Of a stretch of DNA of 64,000 nucleotides, positions 63,263 through 64,000 are shown piece after piece. Origin of the DNA: Weissella muntiaci (GTDB lineage Bacteria; Bacillota; Bacilli; Lactobacillales; Lactobacillaceae); NCBI RefSeq assembly GCF_008107635.1, contig NZ_SDGZ01000010.1:75128-139127 (forward strand), read 5' to 3'. The translations under genes and the position numbers were made by a program. Positions within the stretch are counted from its first letter, which is position 1, and each line of letters starts with the position of its first letter. The notes beneath the pieces were generated by a model. The model searched no databases. It saw only the letters and a list, made by a program, of their open reading frames with translations, and was not told the origin of the DNA.

Positions 63263-64000
63263 CTATTGCGCATTGGGTGTTCCAAAGTATTTCTCTGAAA
63301 TTTGATCAATTGTACCATCTTTTTTCATTTTCAATAGTTCTGAATTAACTTCTTTTCTTAATGTCGCATCACCCTTTCGGAAACCAACACCATATTGATC
63401 CTTTGGAAAATCTGTTTTAACAATTTTAAAATCAGCCGGATTTTTCTCGTGAGCCACAAAGTACCGCGCGTAATCGCTATCGATCAAAACAGCCTTAACT
63501 CGACCAACCTGCAGATCATTCAAAGCCTTATCAAAAGTATCATATTGCACGACGCTACCACTTTGTCCCATTTTATTCTTCAAAAGCTTTGGGTATTGCG
63601 TAAATTCTGTGAAGCCTGATGAACCACTTTGGACTCCCAAAGTTTGTCCCTTCATCTGATCCACCTGATCAATGCCATTACTGGTCATCGTTACCAATAC
63701 TTGCGTGTCAAAGTGATATGGCACTGAGAAGGCAACTTGCTTCGCACGTTGCGGTGTAATTGTAAAACCATTCCAGATCATATCAATGTGTCCCGTATCG
63801 AGCTCTGTTACGTTCATCGACCAGTCAATTGGCTGGAATTTGACTTTCAATCCTAAGCGTTTGAATGTTTCACGTGCTAGATCAACATCATAACCAACTA
63901 ACTTCCCAGACTTATCACGAAAGCCCATTGGCACGTATGTATCATCTAAACCAATCACGACTGTCTTATCAGCTGTCACCTGCTTCCATGTATCATTTTG
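63263..64000 (-). CDS. Amino-acid ABC transporter substrate-binding protein (partial)
   Basis: The reading frame is open to the right edge, so the start and any signal peptide lie outside. The 245 visible residues form a type 3 solute-binding fold, with VVIGLDDTYVPMGFRDKSGKLVGYDVDLA at the start, then DMIWNGFTITPQRAKQV, LGVQSGSSG and the C-terminal DGTIDQISEKYFG. These blocks are shared by glutamine- and cystine-type binding proteins; the ligand cannot be named. It ends in a terminator before folB. Confidence 0.92.
   Translation of the reverse strand, partial: QNDTWKQVTADKTVVIGLDDTYVPMGFRDKSGKLVGYDVDLARETFKRLGLKVKFQPIDWSMNVTELDTGHIDMIWNGFTITPQRAKQVAFSVPYHFDTQVLVTMTSNGIDQVDQMKGQTLGVQSGSSGFTEFTQYPKLLKNKMGQSGSVVQYDTFDKALNDLQVGRVKAVLIDSDYARYFVAHEKNPADFKIVKTDFPKDQYGVGFRKGDATLRKEVNSELLKMKKDGTIDQISEKYFGTPNAQ

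Noticed and set aside
1-64000. CRISPR arrays, insertion sequences, prophage, tRNA or rRNA genes
   Set aside because: No repeat-spacer arrays, transposase or integrase frames, or tRNA/rRNA-like segments were recognised by eye. A dedicated search (tRNAscan-SE, ISfinder) would be decisive.

Overview
The window comes from the chromosome of a low-to-moderate GC lactic acid bacterium, most likely in the Weissella/Leuconostoc part of the Lactobacillaceae. The gene order is classic for Firmicutes (rnc-smc-ftsY, plsX-acpP, priA-fmt-rsmB-prpC-prkC-rsgA-rpe-thiN, the dcw cluster, comG-ackA). Pyruvate kinase is the short form without the extra C-terminal domain and stands alone rather than next to pfkA, which fits a heterofermentative lineage. 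Genus placement is inference; no rRNA gene is present. I see almost only core genome: no IS element, prophage, CRISPR array, tRNA or rRNA.

Nearly every gene lies on the minus strand, so the window is best read from right to left. 64000-63263: C-terminal part of an amino-acid ABC binding protein. 63040-57607: a folate operon (folB, a folK-folP fusion, a Nudix gene, folC, fhs). 57503-56856: the only plus-strand gene, a membrane protein resembling a catalytically dead PAP2 phosphatase. 56701-54913: a lysine riboswitch and the lysine permease. 54829-53273: pyruvate kinase with an upstream cre site. 53158-51049: prmA, rsmE and a small membrane protein. 50750-38639: the division and cell-wall cluster (mraZ, rsmH, ftsL, pbp2x, mraY, murD, murG, divIB, ftsA, ftsZ, sepF, yggT), followed by ylmH and divIVA. 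37222-34148: ileS under a T-box. 33967-30157: a phosphoglycerate-mutase-like gene, a TPR protein and recD2. 30089-29367: yebC. 29294-27637: a purine permease behind a leader that I could not assign to a known riboswitch class. 27550-23014: a complete comGA-GG pilus operon plus a YtxK-like methyltransferase. 22921-21734: ackA. 21561-11917: priA, fmt, rsmB, the PP2C/PASTA-kinase pair, rsgA, rpe and thiN. 11791-1: rpmB, asp23, fakA, recG, plsX, acpP, a DyP peroxidase, rnc, smc and the start of ftsY.

Functional threads: division and peptidoglycan synthesis (dcw cluster, PrkC/PrpC); lipid synthesis (FakA, PlsX, AcpP); one-carbon and folate metabolism (FolB, FolKP, FolC, Fhs, Fmt); DNA uptake (ComG); replication and repair (PriA, RecG, RecD2, Smc). 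Control is RNA-rich: a lysine riboswitch, an isoleucyl T-box and an unassigned attenuator. Protein-based control is suggested by four MraZ boxes with exact 10-bp phasing and a cre site upstream of pyk.

The points most worth checking are the purine-permease leader with mutually exclusive pairings, a second TGGGG pair upstream of the MraZ boxes, an IleS whose C-terminal zinc-knuckle cysteines are all gone, the degenerate PAP2 protein, and a palindrome over the ftsA start region. No wholly new multi-gene system is evident.
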